Below are positions 5,463-5,598 of a stretch of 5,598 nt of DNA, piece after piece. The notes under the pieces were generated by a model. It was not told where the DNA came from, did not search any database, and was given only the letters and a program-made list of their open reading frames with translations. The stretch covers positions 1 to 5,598 of the forward strand of contig JACQDO010000209.1 in assembly GCA_016201085.1 (NCBI GenBank), read 5' to 3'. The translations under genes were made by a program, and so were the position numbers. The stretch is from Hyphomicrobiales bacterium (lineage in GTDB: Bacteria > Pseudomonadota > Alphaproteobacteria > Rhizobiales > Xanthobacteraceae). Position 1 is the stretch's first letter. Each line of letters starts with the position of its first letter.

Positions 5463-5598
5463 CTATTCGCCCGCCCCGAGCTTGCGCGTCATCGGCGCCG
5501 GGATGACATCGACGCTGGCGCCATCGTTGCCGAACTCGACTTCTTGGATTCGTGCGCCGCGCTTCTCGATCTTTTCAGTCGAAATCAGAATTTGCCGC
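5463..5598 (-). CDS. C-terminal end of an unidentified protein
   Basis: An open minus-strand frame enters from the right edge and ends at TAG (5465-5463). It gives the last 44 residues, beginning RQILISTEKIEKRGARIQEV and ending in VIPAPMTRKLGAGE. I do not recognise the family. The piece is mostly polar, with no membrane segment and a basic stretch (EKRGAR), and it looks like a soluble domain end. Its stop lies three bases before the ATG of the AmpG-like permease and supplies that gene's ribosome-binding region, which is strong support for it being a real coding end in the same operon. The frame, the absence of internal stops and the tight spacing are observed; any function would be a guess. 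Confidence 0.6.
   Translation of the reverse strand, partial: RQILISTEKIEKRGARIQEVEFGNDGASVDVIPAPMTRKLGAGE

Overview
The window is GC-rich DNA from an alphaproteobacterium, most likely in Hyphomicrobiales (a Bradyrhizobium/Rhodopseudomonas-like lineage). Three things point there: the order ffs (4.5S SRP RNA) - dnaX - ybaB/ebfC - recR on one strand; a dnaX with the alphaproteobacterial tau C-terminal domain; and intergenic palindromes of the kinds common in these genomes. The assignment comes from reading the sequence and recalling families; no search was run.

Layout. Positions 1-1002 (minus strand) hold a small operon: a HIT-family protein (571-1002) followed by a carbon-nitrogen (nitrilase superfamily) hydrolase whose 3' end runs off the left edge. 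A 96-bp palindromic element (1015-1110) fills most of the divergent intergenic region. The SRP RNA gene follows (about 1159-1253, plus strand) with a plausible promoter just upstream. The plus-strand replication/repair cluster is dnaX (1302-3089), ybaB (3153-3473) and recR (3470-4003). A further palindrome (4006-4105) separates recR from a convergent minus-strand MFS permease of the AmpG type (4113-5459). The permease is preceded by the last 44 codons of an unidentified gene (5463 to the right edge), probably in the same operon.

How the genes fit together. dnaX supplies the clamp-loader ATPase tau of DNA polymerase III. YbaB is a small nucleoid-associated DNA-binding protein. RecR works with RecO and RecF to load RecA at gaps. 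The AmpG-like permease would import cell-wall muropeptides for recycling.

The most unusual observation is in recR. The reading frame keeps the zinc finger, Toprim domain and C-terminus, but the roughly 50-residue N-terminal helix-hairpin-helix region is absent. Its place, directly behind the ybaB stop codon, is taken by a REP-like palindrome (stem 3503-3525) that is read through in frame. This looks like a repeat-associated deletion or replacement, and it either disables RecR or leaves a version without its DNA-binding/oligomerisation domain. I found no undescribed multi-gene system; apart from the recR lesion the genes are ordinary core genes. All stretches over 90 bases without a protein gene are accounted for by the SRP RNA or by palindromic repeats.
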